Source: Chromobacterium sp. IIBBL 290-4 (GTDB lineage: Bacteria; Pseudomonadota; Gammaproteobacteria; Burkholderiales; Chromobacteriaceae). From it: a stretch of 64,000 nucleotides of DNA. The notes under the pieces are model-generated. The model was given only the letters and a program-made list of their open reading frames with translations, was not told the DNA's origin and did no database searches. Both the position numbers and the translations under genes were made by a program. The stretch spans positions 3,038,001 through 3,102,000 of the forward strand of contig NZ_CP100128.1 of NCBI RefSeq assembly GCF_024207115.1, read 5' to 3'. This document shows, piece after piece, positions 43,218-52,874 of the stretch (positions are counted from its first letter, which is position 1; every line of letters begins with the position of its first letter).

Positions 43218-44675
43218 TTATGTTGGTTGAGAAATGACGGGGTCGGCGGCGTCGATGTGCCGGCTTGAGGCCGCGTTGAGCAAGAGCAGCAGGCTGATGG
43301 CGCCCAGGATCAGGGCGAGTTGCTGCAGGCCGTGGTCGCCGGCGGGATGGCCAAGGGTCAGGCTGACGAGGGAAAACGACAAGCTGCCGCCGACATATTG
43401 CGCGGTGCGGTACAGGCCGGAGGCCGCGCCCATCTGCTCGGGCGGCGCGCTTTGGTAAAGCGTGGCCTGGTTGCCGAGGTTGTTGAAGCCATTGGGCATG
43501 CCAAAGACGACGGATAGCAGCGCGATGCTCCACACCGGCAAACTGGATGAGATGAAACACATCGCCGCGCTGCCAATGCACAGCATGAGCGTGCCGATGA
43601 TCAGCACCGGGCGAGAACCGTAGCGGTCCGCAATGCGAGTCGCGATCATGGTTGTCGCGGCGCCAAGCGCCGCAATGGGCAGCAGTAGCAGGCCGGCCTC
43701 GGCGGCGGAGAGTCCTTTCGCTTCCTGCAGCCACATCGGCAAGGCATAGAAAATCGCGTAGAACACCGCATAGGAACCGATGCAGCGCAGATAGGCGCCG
43801 AGCAAGGGCCGGTTCTGGCTCAGCATGCGGACATCGATCAGCGGCGCCTGGGCCATGCGCTCGCGTTGGATCAACGCAGGACATAAAAACATCGTCAGGG
43901 CCAGCTGCCACCAGTTGGGCTCGCGCGGTGTCGACTGCAGGAATAACAGCAGGCTGGAAAGCGTCAGGATGAAGAGCGTCACGCCGGGAAGGTCCAGATC
44001 GCCAAGCGTTCCTTTTTTCTTCCCGTCGCTCAGGGCGGCATCCGCCGGCAGCCAGCGCCAGGCGAGCGCGAAGGCGATCAATACGATGGGCGCATTGATC
44101 CAGAAAATGGAGCGCCAACCTGCCCATTGCACCAATAGGCCGCCCAGCGGAGGGCCGAAGGCGACGGCCACTTGTCCGGCGATGGACATGACGCCGAGCC
44201 CGCCGATGGGCGTGCCGCCGGCGGCGTTGCGGCTGGACCAGGCATGGATGATGGCCATGCCGGCGGGGTAGGCGGCGGATGTGCCCAGGCCCAGTCCGAC
44301 GCGGGCGGCGATCAGCCAGCCGATGGATGGCGCGAAAGGCGCCAGCGCGGACGCCAGCAGCACGATGGCCAGGCCCAGGCAGAAAATGCGCTTGGCGCCG
44401 AAACGATCAGCCAATCGTCCCATGGTCGGCTGCCCCACCGCGGTGGCAAGGTATAAGCCAGACACCAGCCACATCGATTCCGAGCTGGAGTGCAGGGCGC
44501 TGCGCGATGAGAAGGATTGCTGGATGCTGAGCAGCGCGACGGCGATCATCGAGGAATTCAAGGCGTTGAGCAGGGTGCCTAGCGCGATGGGCAAGATCAA
44601 TCGACTGGGCAGCCGCAGTCGCGTCGGGCATTCCGTGTCGGCAGGGGGTGTTTTTTGCGATGGGAGGATTTTCAT
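43218..44675 (-). CDS. MFS drug-efflux-type transporter (DHA2-like)
   Basis: A 485-residue inner-membrane transporter with about 14 hydrophobic segments, as in the EmrB/QacA group. Motifs include LNALNSSMIAVALLSIQQSF, GRLADRFGAKRIF and GLGTSAAYPAG near the centre of the first half. It is the first gene of an operon with the isochorismatase-like protein, followed by a LysR gene. The set may handle an aromatic or amide compound. Direction of transport and substrate are not known. Confidence 0.87.
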   Translation of the reverse strand: MKILPSQKTPPADTECPTRLRLPSRLILPIALGTLLNALNSSMIAVALLSIQQSFSSRSALHSSSESMWLVSGLYLATAVGQPTMGRLADRFGAKRIFCLGLAIVLLASALAPFAPSIGWLIAARVGLGLGTSAAYPAGMAIIHAWSSRNAAGGTPIGGLGVMSIAGQVAVAFGPPLGGLLVQWAGWRSIFWINAPIVLIAFALAWRWLPADAALSDGKKKGTLGDLDLPGVTLFILTLSSLLLFLQSTPREPNWWQLALTMFLCPALIQRERMAQAPLIDVRMLSQNRPLLGAYLRCIGSYAVFYAIFYALPMWLQEAKGLSAAEAGLLLLPIAALGAATTMIATRIADRYGSRPVLIIGTLMLCIGSAAMCFISSSLPVWSIALLSVVFGMPNGFNNLGNQATLYQSAPPEQMGAASGLYRTAQYVGGSLSFSLVSLTLGHPAGDHGLQQLALILGAISLLLLLNAASSRHIDAADPVISQPT

Positions 44676-44822
44676 GGCTTGGTCGCAGCTTGGGTTGGCG
44701 AGGCTTGCTGCCCGGGAGCGACTACCATAGCGGTTCTGCTTTTCTTGATGAAATGGATTGTTGTGATGCCTGCATTGGCGGCGTCAATGACGGAAAGGGG
44801 CTGGAGCGTTGTGGCTGGTTAT

Positions 44823-44842
44823 GGCGGGCGGGACCGCCCGCC
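44823..44842. repeat. Perfect GC-rich inverted repeat
   Basis: GGCGGGCGG (44823-44831) and CCGCCCGCC (44834-44842) separated by two bases, in the gap between the MFS gene and the next gene. No T-run follows, so it is not a standard terminator; it may stop transcription by structure or mark a small repeat family. Confidence 0.5.
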
Positions 44843-44891
44843 TGGAGGCGTTCGGGACATGCGGCTCAAGCGGCCCTGAGTGGGGAGGGTC

Positions 44892-45602
44892 TTAGTTCGC
44901 GCCTTGATTGGCGAGGATGGTTTGGATGCGCGCCAACCATTCGCCACGCACGGCGGGATCAGGCAGCGTCAGCAGGATGGCGCGGGCGAGCGCGGCTGCG
45001 AAGTGCTGGGCCGCTTCCGGCAGCGGGCTGGGATAGGGCGGCAGCAGGCCGACGCGCTCGGCCAGATAGCCCTGCGCCAGTTCAGCCAGCTTGTCGGCGA
45101 TGCGCCATTGGCTTTCCAGCATCGCTTCCCACTGCAAAGCATGCGGCGCGCCGTCGGGTTGCCGCAGCGAGCCTAACCCCTGATGTTGCAGCGCAATGAA
45201 GACGCGCTCGCAAAAGCGCGCGCTGTGGGCCGGACCGCAGGGCAGCCAGCAGCCTGGCGCCGGGGCCAGGGCATCCAGCATCCGGCAGGCCGCGCTATCC
45301 GGAGCCGGCGGGTTGCCGATCAAGAGCATGAAACCATGCTCGGCGGCGAAAGGGCTCCAGTCGCCCCTCAGCTCGACAACGGGCAGCGATAGCGCGGCAC
45401 AGCGCGCCAATCGTTCGGCCAAGGCGTGGTCGCCATCGCGGCCCAGGTCCAGCCAGCAGTCTTCCAGTTCGATTCCCATCCATCCGGCGGGCAGCCGCGT
45501 GGCGGCAGGTTCGCGCGCAGCGGCCAGCCCTTGCGCTTCAAGTCGGCGCAAGAACCATGGCAGATGCGGAGCCTGGCCCCGGATGTGGAAGGAGATGCTC
45601 AT
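44892..45602 (-). CDS. Conserved hypothetical protein
   Basis: A 236-residue cytoplasmic protein. It starts MSISFHIRGQAPHLPWFLRRLEAQGL at ATG 45602; the open frame extends 121 codons upstream through unlikely sequence. The middle (WLDLGRDGDHALAERLARCAALSLPVVEL) looks like a Rossmann-type strand-helix arrangement and PGCWLPCGPAHSARFCERVFIAL faintly recalls 6-phosphogluconate dehydrogenase-like proteins, but the cofactor motif is missing. Function unknown. The ppa gene precedes it on the same strand, separated by a terminator. Confidence 0.6.
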   Translation of the reverse strand: MSISFHIRGQAPHLPWFLRRLEAQGLAAAREPAATRLPAGWMGIELEDCWLDLGRDGDHALAERLARCAALSLPVVELRGDWSPFAAEHGFMLLIGNPPAPDSAACRMLDALAPAPGCWLPCGPAHSARFCERVFIALQHQGLGSLRQPDGAPHALQWEAMLESQWRIADKLAELAQGYLAERVGLLPPYPSPLPEAAQHFAAALARAILLTLPDPAVRGEWLARIQTILANQGAN

Positions 45603-45726
45603 TGCGGATACCGGATGGCCGCCGCCTTTCGGCGCCGGTTCAAATAAGCGTGGCAGAAGATGGCTGCCGCGGCAAACCATTATCCCGTCAAATGATGGAA
45701 TGCTGCAATGCAGCATCGGTAAATGC

Positions 45727-45754
45727 GAAAAAACCGGCACAGGGCCGGTTTGCT
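45727..45754 (-). terminator. Terminator after ppa
   Basis: On the minus strand AAACCGGCC and GGCCGGTTT-type arms around a short loop are followed by TTTTTTCGC, 15-40 bases past the ppa stop. Confidence 0.8.
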
Positions 45755-45768
45755 TGGACGCGTTTGGC

Positions 45769-46296
45769 TTACTTGCCGAAGCGTTCGATGCCTTCCAGCA
45801 GTTCGGTCTTGGCGTCTTCCAGCGTGCCCCAGCCCTGGATCTTGACCCACTTGCCCTTTTCCAGATCTTTGTAGTGCTCGAAGAAGTGCACCATCTGCGC
45901 GCGCAGCAGTTCCGGCAGGTCTTCCAGCTTCTGGATGGACTTGTACATCGGGCACAGCTTTTCAACCGGAACGGCGACCAGCTTGGCGTCCACGCCGCCG
46001 TCGTCTTCCATCTTGATCAGGCCCAGGGCGCGACAGCGCACCACCACGCCCGGCGGCAGCGGGAACGGGGTCACCACCAGCACGTCTACCGGATCGCCGT
46101 CGCCGGCCAGAGTTTGCGGCACGAAGCCGTAGTTGGCCGGGTACATCATGGAGGTGCCCATGAAGCGGTCAACGACCAGCGTGTTCCAGTCCTTGTCGAA
46201 TTCGTACTTGATCGGAGCGGCGTTGGCGGAGATTTCGATGACGACGTTGAAGTCGCCCGGCATATCCTTGCCCGGGCCGATGCTTGCGAGGTTCAT
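45769..46296 (-). CDS. ppa: Inorganic pyrophosphatase (family I)
   Basis: Hydrolyses pyrophosphate to drive biosynthesis. The 175-residue protein contains the metal-binding motif DGDPVDVLVV and KYEFDKDWNTLVVDRFM, YPANYGFVPQTL, all family I signatures. ATG 46296 gives MNLASIGPGKDMPGDFNVVIEI; three residues upstream are open but not needed. It lies alone, on the minus strand, with its own terminator. Confidence 0.96.
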   Translation of the reverse strand: MNLASIGPGKDMPGDFNVVIEISANAAPIKYEFDKDWNTLVVDRFMGTSMMYPANYGFVPQTLAGDGDPVDVLVVTPFPLPPGVVVRCRALGLIKMEDDGGVDAKLVAVPVEKLCPMYKSIQKLEDLPELLRAQMVHFFEHYKDLEKGKWVKIQGWGTLEDAKTELLEGIERFGK

Positions 46297-46426
46297 TGCG
46301 CGCAATCCTTCGTGTTGATGTAAATAAATGGGATTAACCGATCGATTATATCAGCTGCTGCCGCGGCTGTGCCGTCCAGGTATAATCGCAGGTTTGACGA
46401 ATATTGCATGCGGGAGTGGCGCGGCT

Positions 46427-47047
46427 ATGCTGGACAAGCTGATCATTGAACTGGACAAGGGCCTGCGCACGCTGTGCGCCCCGGCCAACAGCGGCCGCGC
46501 GCATCCAGACCAGGATGTGGCCGAGGCCGATCTGAGCCCGGAGCAGAAAAAGCACGCGCTGGGCCTGATGCGGGTCAATCACTGCGGCGAGGTGTGCGCC
46601 CAGGCCTTATACCAAGGCCAGGCGCTGACCGCGCGCGATCCGTCGGCGCGCGAAGCGTTGAAGCAGGCGGCGCAGGAAGAGGTGGAGCACCTGGCCTGGA
46701 CCGAGCGCCGCATCCGCGAGCTGGGCGGCCGGCCCAGCCTGCTCAATCCGCTGTGGTACACCGGCTCGCTGGCGATGGGCGTGGCGGCTGGCGTGCTGGG
46801 CGATAAATGGAACCTGGGCTTTCTGCAGGAAACCGAGCGCCAGGTCGGCGCGCACTTGGATAGCCATTTGCAAACGCTGCCGGAAGATGACGCGCGTAGC
46901 CGCGCCATCGTGGCGCAGATGCGCGATGACGAACTGCAGCATGCCGAGATGGCGCATGAGCTGGGCGCGGCCGAGCTGCCGGCCCCGCTGAAGGCGGCGA
47001 TGAAACTGTCTGCCAAGGTGATGACCGGCAGCAGTTATCACCTGTAA
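46427..47047 (+). CDS. coq7: Demethoxyubiquinone hydroxylase Coq7
   Basis: Di-iron monooxygenase that makes the last hydroxylation in ubiquinone synthesis at the inner membrane. The 206-residue protein has paired ExxH-type ligand motifs: [44 protein letters not shown] and [14 protein letters not shown] chose ATG 46427 ([16 protein letters not shown]); an open stretch of 33 codons upstream is not conserved. This enzyme needs O2, in contrast to the anaerobic frd set that follows. Confidence 0.94.
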   Translation: MLDKLIIELDKGLRTLCAPANSGRAHPDQDVAEADLSPEQKKHALGLMRVNHCGEVCAQALYQGQALTARDPSAREALKQAAQEEVEHLAWTERRIRELGGRPSLLNPLWYTGSLAMGVAAGVLGDKWNLGFLQETERQVGAHLDSHLQTLPEDDARSRAIVAQMRDDELQHAEMAHELGAAELPAPLKAAMKLSAKVMTGSSYHL

Positions 47048-47068
47048 AGCCCCGTTGGATACTCATTC

Positions 47069-47096
47069 AAGCCGGCCTCGCGCCGGCTTTTTATTT
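47069..47096 (+). terminator. Terminator after coq7
   Basis: aagccggc and gccggctt arms around a short loop, followed by tttattt. It separates coq7 from the fumarate respiration genes. Confidence 0.85.
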
Positions 47097-47279
47097 GTCC
47101 TGCCTCAAACTTTGTCCGGAAACACCATGCCGCGTTCATATCCAGTCAACCGCCTGTCCGCTTGCTTGATCAAGGTCTAACCGCTCCACCCTGGCGATGC
47201 CATATAAACAGATGCGATAGCAATCGGTTTCAGTTGCCGGCCCGGCTGGGCGCAGGCGCTGCGGCCAAGGAGAGCAGGC

Positions 47280-48608
47280 ATGTGGACTTTCTGGATTGAA
47301 TTCGCGCTGCTGCTGACCGCCATTCTGATAGGGATACGGCGCGGCGGGGTGGCGCTGGGCATGATAGGCGGGCTGGGCGTGGCCGTGCTGGCTTTTGTCT
47401 TTCGCGCGGCGCCGGCCGAGCCGCCGATCACGGTGATGCTGATCATCCTGGCGGTGGTGACCGCCTCGGCCACGCTGCAGGTGGCGGGCGGGCTGGATTT
47501 TTTGGTGCAGCAGGCGGAAAAGGTGATGCGCAAGCATCCGCAGCAGATCACCTTCCTCGCGCCTTTGTCCACCTTCTTGCTGACCATGTGCGTCGGCACC
47601 GGCCACGCGGTGTATTCCTTGCTGCCGGTGATTGCCGATGTGTCCTTGAAGACTAAGATCAGGCCGGAGCGGCCGATGGCCATGGCCAGCGTCGCTTCGC
47701 AGATGGGCATCACCGCCAGCCCCGCCGCCGCCGCCGTGACTTCATTGTTGGCGATGACCGCGCACAGCAGCCAGCCGTTGACGCTGTGGCAAATTCTGAT
47801 GGTCACGATTCCGGCCGGCCTGATCGGCGTGCTGGCCGCCGCGTTCTGGAGCCTGAAGCGCGGCGCCGAGCTGGACCAGGACCCGGAATACCAGGCGCGG
47901 CTGCAAGACCCGGATTTTCGCGCCTCTATCGAGAAATCCGTCACCACCTTGGACAAGACCTTGCCCGCCCACGCCAAGCCGGCGGTGGTCCTGTTCTTCT
48001 CCGGCATTCTGCTAGTGGTGTTGCTGGCGCTGTTCCCGCATTGGCTGCCCATCGATGAAAAGGGCAAGACGGTGCCGATGACCACGGCGGTGCAGTTCGT
48101 GATGCTGGCCTGCGGCGCCTTCATCCTGTTTCTGTCCAATGCCAAGGCGGCGGCCATCGCCCGCTCCGAGGTGTTCACCGCCGGCATGATCGCCGTGGTG
48201 TCCATCTTCGGCATTGCCTGGATGAGCGACACCTTCGTCAAAGCCAACCAGGCTTTCCTGGTCGACAATATCAAGGTGATGGTGGAGTACGCGCCCTGGA
48301 CCTTCGCGCTGGCGATGTTCGCCGTGTCCGCCTTCGTCAAGAGCCAGGCCGCCGTGCTGACCATCATGGTGCCGTTCGGCCTGGCGCTGGGCCTGACGCC
48401 GCATCAGCTCCTGGCCATCATGCCGTCCTGCTACGCCTATTTCTTCTTCGCTTTTTATCCCAGCGACCTGGCGGCCATCAATATGGACCGCAGCGGCACC
48501 ACCCGCATCGGCAAATATTTGCTCAATCACAGCTTCATGATGCCGGGGTTGATCGGGGTGGGCGTGTCCACGGTGGCGGCCTACGCATTGACGCATTTTT
48601 ACTTCTGA
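47280..48608 (+). CDS. dcuB: Anaerobic C4-dicarboxylate transporter DcuB
   Basis: Inner-membrane antiporter that takes up fumarate or malate and exports succinate during fumarate respiration. The 442-residue protein has about 10-12 membrane segments with the signatures FLLTMCVGTGHAVYSLLPVIADVS, ASVASQMGITASPAAAAV and FFAFYPSDLAAINMDRSGTT. It is the first gene of the dcuB-frdABCD group, ending 12 bases before frdA, so substrate uptake and the terminal reductase are made together. Confidence 0.94.
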   Translation: MWTFWIEFALLLTAILIGIRRGGVALGMIGGLGVAVLAFVFRAAPAEPPITVMLIILAVVTASATLQVAGGLDFLVQQAEKVMRKHPQQITFLAPLSTFLLTMCVGTGHAVYSLLPVIADVSLKTKIRPERPMAMASVASQMGITASPAAAAVTSLLAMTAHSSQPLTLWQILMVTIPAGLIGVLAAAFWSLKRGAELDQDPEYQARLQDPDFRASIEKSVTTLDKTLPAHAKPAVVLFFSGILLVVLLALFPHWLPIDEKGKTVPMTTAVQFVMLACGAFILFLSNAKAAAIARSEVFTAGMIAVVSIFGIAWMSDTFVKANQAFLVDNIKVMVEYAPWTFALAMFAVSAFVKSQAAVLTIMVPFGLALGLTPHQLLAIMPSCYAYFFFAFYPSDLAAINMDRSGTTRIGKYLLNHSFMMPGLIGVGVSTVAAYALTHFYF

Positions 48609-48620
48609 TAGGGGAAGCGC

Positions 48621-50396
48621 GTGAAAACCTGTCAAGCAGACGTGGTGATAATCGGTGCCGGCGGCGCCGGATTGCGGGCGGCCATCGCCGCCGCCCAGTT
48701 CGATCCCAGGCTCAAGATCGCCCTGGTGTCCAAGGTGTATCCGATGCGCAGCCATACGGTGGCGGCGGAGGGCGGCTCGGCGGCGGTCAAGCAAGACCAT
48801 GACAGCTACGACGCCCACTTCCACGACACCGTGGCCGGCGGCGACTGGCTGTGCGAGCAGGATGTGGTGGAGTATTTCGTCCGCCAGTGTCCGGAAGAAA
48901 TGGTGCAGCTGGAGCACTGGGGCTGTCCGTGGAGCCGCAAGGAGGACGGCAGCGTCAATGTGCGCGCCTTCGGCGGCATGAAGATAGAGCGGACCTGGTT
49001 CGCCGCCGACAAGACCGGCTTCCACATGCTGCACACCTTGTTCCAGACCTCCATCCAGTTTCCGCAGATCCAGCGCTTCGACGAATACTTCTGCGCCGAT
49101 CTGATCGTCGAAGACGGCCAGGCGCGCGGCGTGCTGGCCATCGAGATCGCCAGCGGCGACAGCGTGCTGATAGAAGCCGGCGCGGTGGTGATGGCCACCG
49201 GCGGCGCGGGGCGGGTGTTCCGCGAGAACACCAATGGCGGCATCGTCACCGGCGACGGCATGGCCTTGGCCTACCGCCACGGCGTGCCGCTGCGCGACAT
49301 GGAGTTCGTCCAGTACCACCCCACCTGCATGCCGCGCACCGGCCTGTTGTTCACCGAGGCTTGTCGCGGAGAGGGCGGCCTGCTGATCAATAAGGACGGC
49401 TACCGCTATCTGCAGGACTATGGCCTGGGGCCGGCCGAGGACAAGCCGCGCAACAAGTTCATGGAGCTGGGTCCGCGCGACCGGCTGAGCCAGGCCTTCT
49501 GGTACGAGCAGCAGCAGGGCCGCACCGTGCAGGGCCCTTGGGGCTCGGCGGTATATCTAGACCTGCGCCACCTGGGCCACGCCAAGCTGCGCGAGCGGCT
49601 GCCGCAGATCTGCGAACTGGCCGAGGAATTCCTGGGCATCGACCCGGCCAAGGAGCCGATTCCGGTGCGCCCGGCGGTGCACTACACCATGGGCGGCATC
49701 CTGGTCGATGGCCATTGCGCCGCGCCCATGCCCGGCCTGTACGCGGCGGGCGAGTGCTCCAGCGTCGGCATCCACGGCGCCAACCGGCTGGGCTCCAACT
49801 CGCTGGCCGAGCTGTCGGTGTTCGGCAAGGTGGCCGGCGTCGAGGCCGCCCGTTTCGCCCGAGAGCAAAAGCCTGCCAAGCGCGAGTCTTTGCTGAAACA
49901 GGCCGAGGCGGCGGAGGCTCGCCTGCATGCGCTGCGCGCCAAGGAAGGCACCGAGCGCATCGCCGATCTGCGCCGCGAGATGGCGGAGACGATGGAGGCC
50001 GGCTGCGGCATCTATCGGATGGCAGACAGCATGCAAGCCACCTGCGACAAGTTGGCCGAGCTGAAGCGGCGCTTCAACAACGTCAACGTGGAAGACAAGT
50101 CCAGCGTGTGGAACAGCGACTGGCTGCTGGCCATCGAGCTGGGTTACCAGCTGGATGTGGCCGAGGCGATGGCGCATTCGGCGCTGCAACGCAAGGAATC
50201 GCGCGGCGCCCACCAGCGGCTGGATGGCTATGAGGCGCGCGACGACGCCAACTTCCTCAAGCATAGCCACGCCATTTATCAGCCAGACGCGGCGCCGCGC
50301 ATCGAGTACGGCGCGGTCAAGATCACCACGTCCCAACCCGGCGTCCGCGCTTACGGCGCGGCGGGGGTGGCCGCAGAAAAAGGAGAACAGGCATGA
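48621..50396 (+). CDS. frdA: Fumarate reductase flavoprotein subunit
   Basis: Catalytic subunit that reduces fumarate to succinate. The 591-residue protein begins with the FAD motif VVIIGAGGAGLRAAIAAAQ, and His45 in MRSHTVAAEGG covalently binds FAD. HGANRLGSNSLAELSVFG and RPAVHYTMGG are family signatures. The GTG start at 48621 has a ggggaag ribosome site. Succinate dehydrogenase SdhA is similar, but the four-gene order with small FrdC and FrdD and the dcuB neighbour favour fumarate reductase. Confidence 0.95.
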   Translation: MKTCQADVVIIGAGGAGLRAAIAAAQFDPRLKIALVSKVYPMRSHTVAAEGGSAAVKQDHDSYDAHFHDTVAGGDWLCEQDVVEYFVRQCPEEMVQLEHWGCPWSRKEDGSVNVRAFGGMKIERTWFAADKTGFHMLHTLFQTSIQFPQIQRFDEYFCADLIVEDGQARGVLAIEIASGDSVLIEAGAVVMATGGAGRVFRENTNGGIVTGDGMALAYRHGVPLRDMEFVQYHPTCMPRTGLLFTEACRGEGGLLINKDGYRYLQDYGLGPAEDKPRNKFMELGPRDRLSQAFWYEQQQGRTVQGPWGSAVYLDLRHLGHAKLRERLPQICELAEEFLGIDPAKEPIPVRPAVHYTMGGILVDGHCAAPMPGLYAAGECSSVGIHGANRLGSNSLAELSVFGKVAGVEAARFAREQKPAKRESLLKQAEAAEARLHALRAKEGTERIADLRREMAETMEAGCGIYRMADSMQATCDKLAELKRRFNNVNVEDKSSVWNSDWLLAIELGYQLDVAEAMAHSALQRKESRGAHQRLDGYEARDDANFLKHSHAIYQPDAAPRIEYGAVKITTSQPGVRAYGAAGVAAEKGEQA

Positions 50397-51139
50397 CGGA
50401 CCAGACGATGAGCATCGAGGTGATGCGCTATCGGCCAGAGCAGGACAAGGAGCCGTGGCTGCAAAGCTTCGAGGTGCCGTACAGCGATGACATGTCGGTG
50501 TTGCAGGGCCTGCAATACATCCGCGACTACCTGGACGGCACGCTGGCATTCCGCTGGTCCTGCCGCCAGGCCATCTGCGGCAGTTGCGGCATGATGGTGG
50601 ACGGTGTGCCCAAGCTCGCCTGCAAGACCTTTCTGCGCGATTACCCCGGCAAGGTGCGCATCGAGGCCTTGAATCACTTCCCGATCGAGCGCGATCTGGT
50701 GGTGGTGCTGGACGATTTCATAGACAAGCTGGAAAGCATCACGCCCTATATCGTGCCCAAGGAAGACAAGCCCTTGTCCGAGGGCGAGTACCAGCAGACG
50801 CCGGCGCAGATGGACTGGTACGCCCAGTTCAGCGGCTGCATCAACTGCCTGCTGTGCTACGCCGCCTGTCCGCAATACGGGCTGAATCAGGACTTCCTCG
50901 GCCCCGGCGCCATCGCGCTGCTGCATCGCTACAACCAGGACAGCCGCGACGGCGCCTGCGAGCAGCGCATGGAGCTGCTGGCGGCGCAGGAAGGCGTGTT
51001 CAACTGCACGGCGGTCGGTTACTGCTCGGAAGTCTGCCCCAAGGCGGTGGACCCGGCCAATGCGGTGAACCTGAACAAGACGGCGGTGGCCAAGGATTAT
51101 TTCCTGCGCTTCGCCCGGCCCAAGGGAGGTTGCAAATGA
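50393..51139 (+). CDS. frdB: Fumarate reductase iron-sulfur subunit
   Basis: Electron-transfer subunit of 248 residues. Three cluster sites are visible: CRQAICGSCGMMVDG plus the following C for [2Fe-2S], and CINCLLCYAACP and CTAVGYCSEVCPKAVDP for the [4Fe-4S] and [3Fe-4S] centres. Its ATG overlaps the frdA stop by four bases and its stop overlaps the frdC start, so translation is coupled. Confidence 0.96.
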   Translation: MTDQTMSIEVMRYRPEQDKEPWLQSFEVPYSDDMSVLQGLQYIRDYLDGTLAFRWSCRQAICGSCGMMVDGVPKLACKTFLRDYPGKVRIEALNHFPIERDLVVVLDDFIDKLESITPYIVPKEDKPLSEGEYQQTPAQMDWYAQFSGCINCLLCYAACPQYGLNQDFLGPGAIALLHRYNQDSRDGACEQRMELLAAQEGVFNCTAVGYCSEVCPKAVDPANAVNLNKTAVAKDYFLRFARPKGGCK

Positions 51140-51534
51140 ACAAGCGCAAGCCTTATGTCCGGCCGATGCCAGGCTGGTGGCGGAAGAACCCATATTTCAT
51201 CGAGTACATGATCCACGAGGGCACGGCGCTGTTCGTCGCGGCCTACGCCTTTGTGCTGTTGTTCGGCCTGTGGCGGCTGAGCCAGGGCGAGGCGGCGTGG
51301 AACGGCTTCATCGCGGCGCTGCAAAGCCCCCTGTCCATGCTGTTGCACCTGATTCTGTTGTTGATGATCGGCTACCACAGCTACACCTGGTTCAAGATCA
51401 TGCCGCGCACGCTGCCGCCGCTGATCATAGGCGGCAAGCGCGTTTCCGCCGCGGCCATCACCGCCGGCGGTTTCATCGCCACCTTGCTGGCCAGTCTGGC
51501 GCTGCTCGGCATCGCATGGGGGATTTCGCAATGA
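51136..51534 (+). CDS. frdC: Fumarate reductase membrane anchor subunit C
   Basis: A 132-residue membrane anchor with three hydrophobic helices that binds the quinol. It begins MNKRKPYVRPMPGWWRKNPYFIEYMIHEGTALFVA, in outline, the usual FrdC start with the WWRKNPYYxxYMxREGTA motif. ATG 51136 overlaps the frdB stop. There is no haem-binding His set of SdhC type, in line with a haem-free quinol:fumarate reductase. Confidence 0.94.
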   Translation: MNKRKPYVRPMPGWWRKNPYFIEYMIHEGTALFVAAYAFVLLFGLWRLSQGEAAWNGFIAALQSPLSMLLHLILLLMIGYHSYTWFKIMPRTLPPLIIGGKRVSAAAITAGGFIATLLASLALLGIAWGISQ

Positions 51535-51893
51535 AAAACCGGCAATTGAAGCGTTCGCATGCCCCCATTTTCTGGGGCTTGTTCGGCGCCGGCGGCATGT
51601 TGGCGGCGCTGTTTGGACCGATGCTGGTGTGGATCACCGGCTTCGCCGCGCCGCTGGGCTGGCTGCCGGCCAAGGCGGCCAGCTATCAGGGCGCGCTGGC
51701 GCTGGCGCAAAACCTGATCGGCAAGGCGGTGTTGTGGGGGCTGATCAGCTTGCTGCTGTGGCATGCGGCGCACCGCATTTACCATAGCCTGCACGATATC
51801 GGCATTCATGGCGGACCGCTGGCCAAGTCGCTGACTTATGGCGTGGCGGCGGCGGGGACACTGTGGGCGGCGGCGCTGCTGTTGGGTGTTTGA
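51531..51893 (+). CDS. frdD: Fumarate reductase membrane anchor subunit D
   Basis: A 120-residue membrane subunit with three hydrophobic segments. The start MKNRQLKRSHAPIFWGLFGAGGMLAAL and HAAHRIYHSLHDIG fit FrdD. ATG 51531 overlaps the frdC stop by four bases. It ends the dcuB-frdABCD operon; no terminator hairpin was evident in the AT-rich stretch that follows. Confidence 0.94.
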   Translation: MKNRQLKRSHAPIFWGLFGAGGMLAALFGPMLVWITGFAAPLGWLPAKAASYQGALALAQNLIGKAVLWGLISLLLWHAAHRIYHSLHDIGIHGGPLAKSLTYGVAAAGTLWAAALLLGV

Positions 51894-52089
51894 ATACTAT
51901 TTTTAATCAATTACTTGAAGGAAAGGCACTCAGTAAAAACAACTAGCTATTCTCCCAGTTCATCTTATATTGAACTATGTTCCATGATGGCTTTATTCAT
52001 GGTTGTTTTATTTAAAATGCGTTCAAAAAAGCTATATGGCCGCCAGAGACTGTGCGGAAACGTAGAGCGTTGAATGCAGGGAGAAGGCG

Positions 52090-52686
52090 ATGTCTGTCAG
52101 CGCGATCGGCAGTTACTCCAGTGTTTCCTTTGCGCCGGCGATGCCGTCGGTCAATCCCTCGCAACAGGCTGGCCTGTCATCAGGCCAGCTTCCAGGCGTT
52201 TCGCAGGCTTCCAGCCCCTTTGGCAACAGCGGCGGCAGCCTGAGCCAGAATGCGGTCGCTGCCTTGCAGATTACAGGCCTGAATGTATCGGGCAGCGGCC
52301 AGAGCAGCGCGACCGCAAATGGCGTCAGCGCCCAGCAGGCGGTCAACTCCTTTGTCTTGACGCTCTATCAGTCGGTGCAGGCGGAAAGCTTGAACGGCGC
52401 AGGCGGCTCCTCATCGACGAGTACCAATGCCGGCGGTTATGGCGGCTTTCAGGATAATCTGCAGAAGCTGCTGCAGGACGTCAGCAATGGCGTGCGCAAT
52501 CCCGCCACCACCAAACTGATGGCGGCGTTCAAGAACCTGGAGCAGCAGTTGGGCGGCGCGCCGGCTGCGGCCCCTTCTCAGCAGGCGGCCTTGCACGATT
52601 TCATGCAGAACCTGGTGAATCTGCAGAACAACAGCCAATTCTCTTCTTCCTCAGGCCTAGGGTCCTTGGTCAATACCCGCGCCTGA
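52090..52686 (+). CDS. Tandem paralogue 1: Ser/Gly/Gln-rich protein
   Basis: A 198-residue protein with no Cys or Trp, rich in Ser, Gly, Gln and Asn, and no signal peptide. It has a disordered N-terminus (MSVSAIGSYSSVSF), a helix QQAVNSFVLTLYQSVQ, then GGYGGFQDNLQKLLQDVSNG and a C-terminus ending GLGSLVNTRA. The same order of elements is found in the next two genes. The amphipathic helices, lack of Cys and low complexity recall harpin-like secreted proteins, but there is no type III secretion gene here. Function unknown. Confidence 0.72.
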   Translation: MSVSAIGSYSSVSFAPAMPSVNPSQQAGLSSGQLPGVSQASSPFGNSGGSLSQNAVAALQITGLNVSGSGQSSATANGVSAQQAVNSFVLTLYQSVQAESLNGAGGSSSTSTNAGGYGGFQDNLQKLLQDVSNGVRNPATTKLMAAFKNLEQQLGGAPAAAPSQQAALHDFMQNLVNLQNNSQFSSSSGLGSLVNTRA

Positions 52687-52874
52687 TCCATTTGCCGGCA
52701 TAAAGTATTGCGGCAGGCGGATCCATGAGCCATGATGAAGTAGGCGCGAATCTGTATTTTCCTTTTATTAACAAATATTTGCAGATTGCGCCTACGCCAG
52801 CTGGCAGCGGTGCCGATATACCGCTATCAGCGCAAGCTGAGGGCGGGTCTTTGGTTTTCCGGAAGGAGAGCATC

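Noticed and set aside
47161..47180. Possible FNR site upstream of dcuB (ttgatcaagg)
   Set aside because: The half-sites touch each other and lack the four-base spacer of TTGAT-N4-ATCAA, so it is not a proper FNR box.
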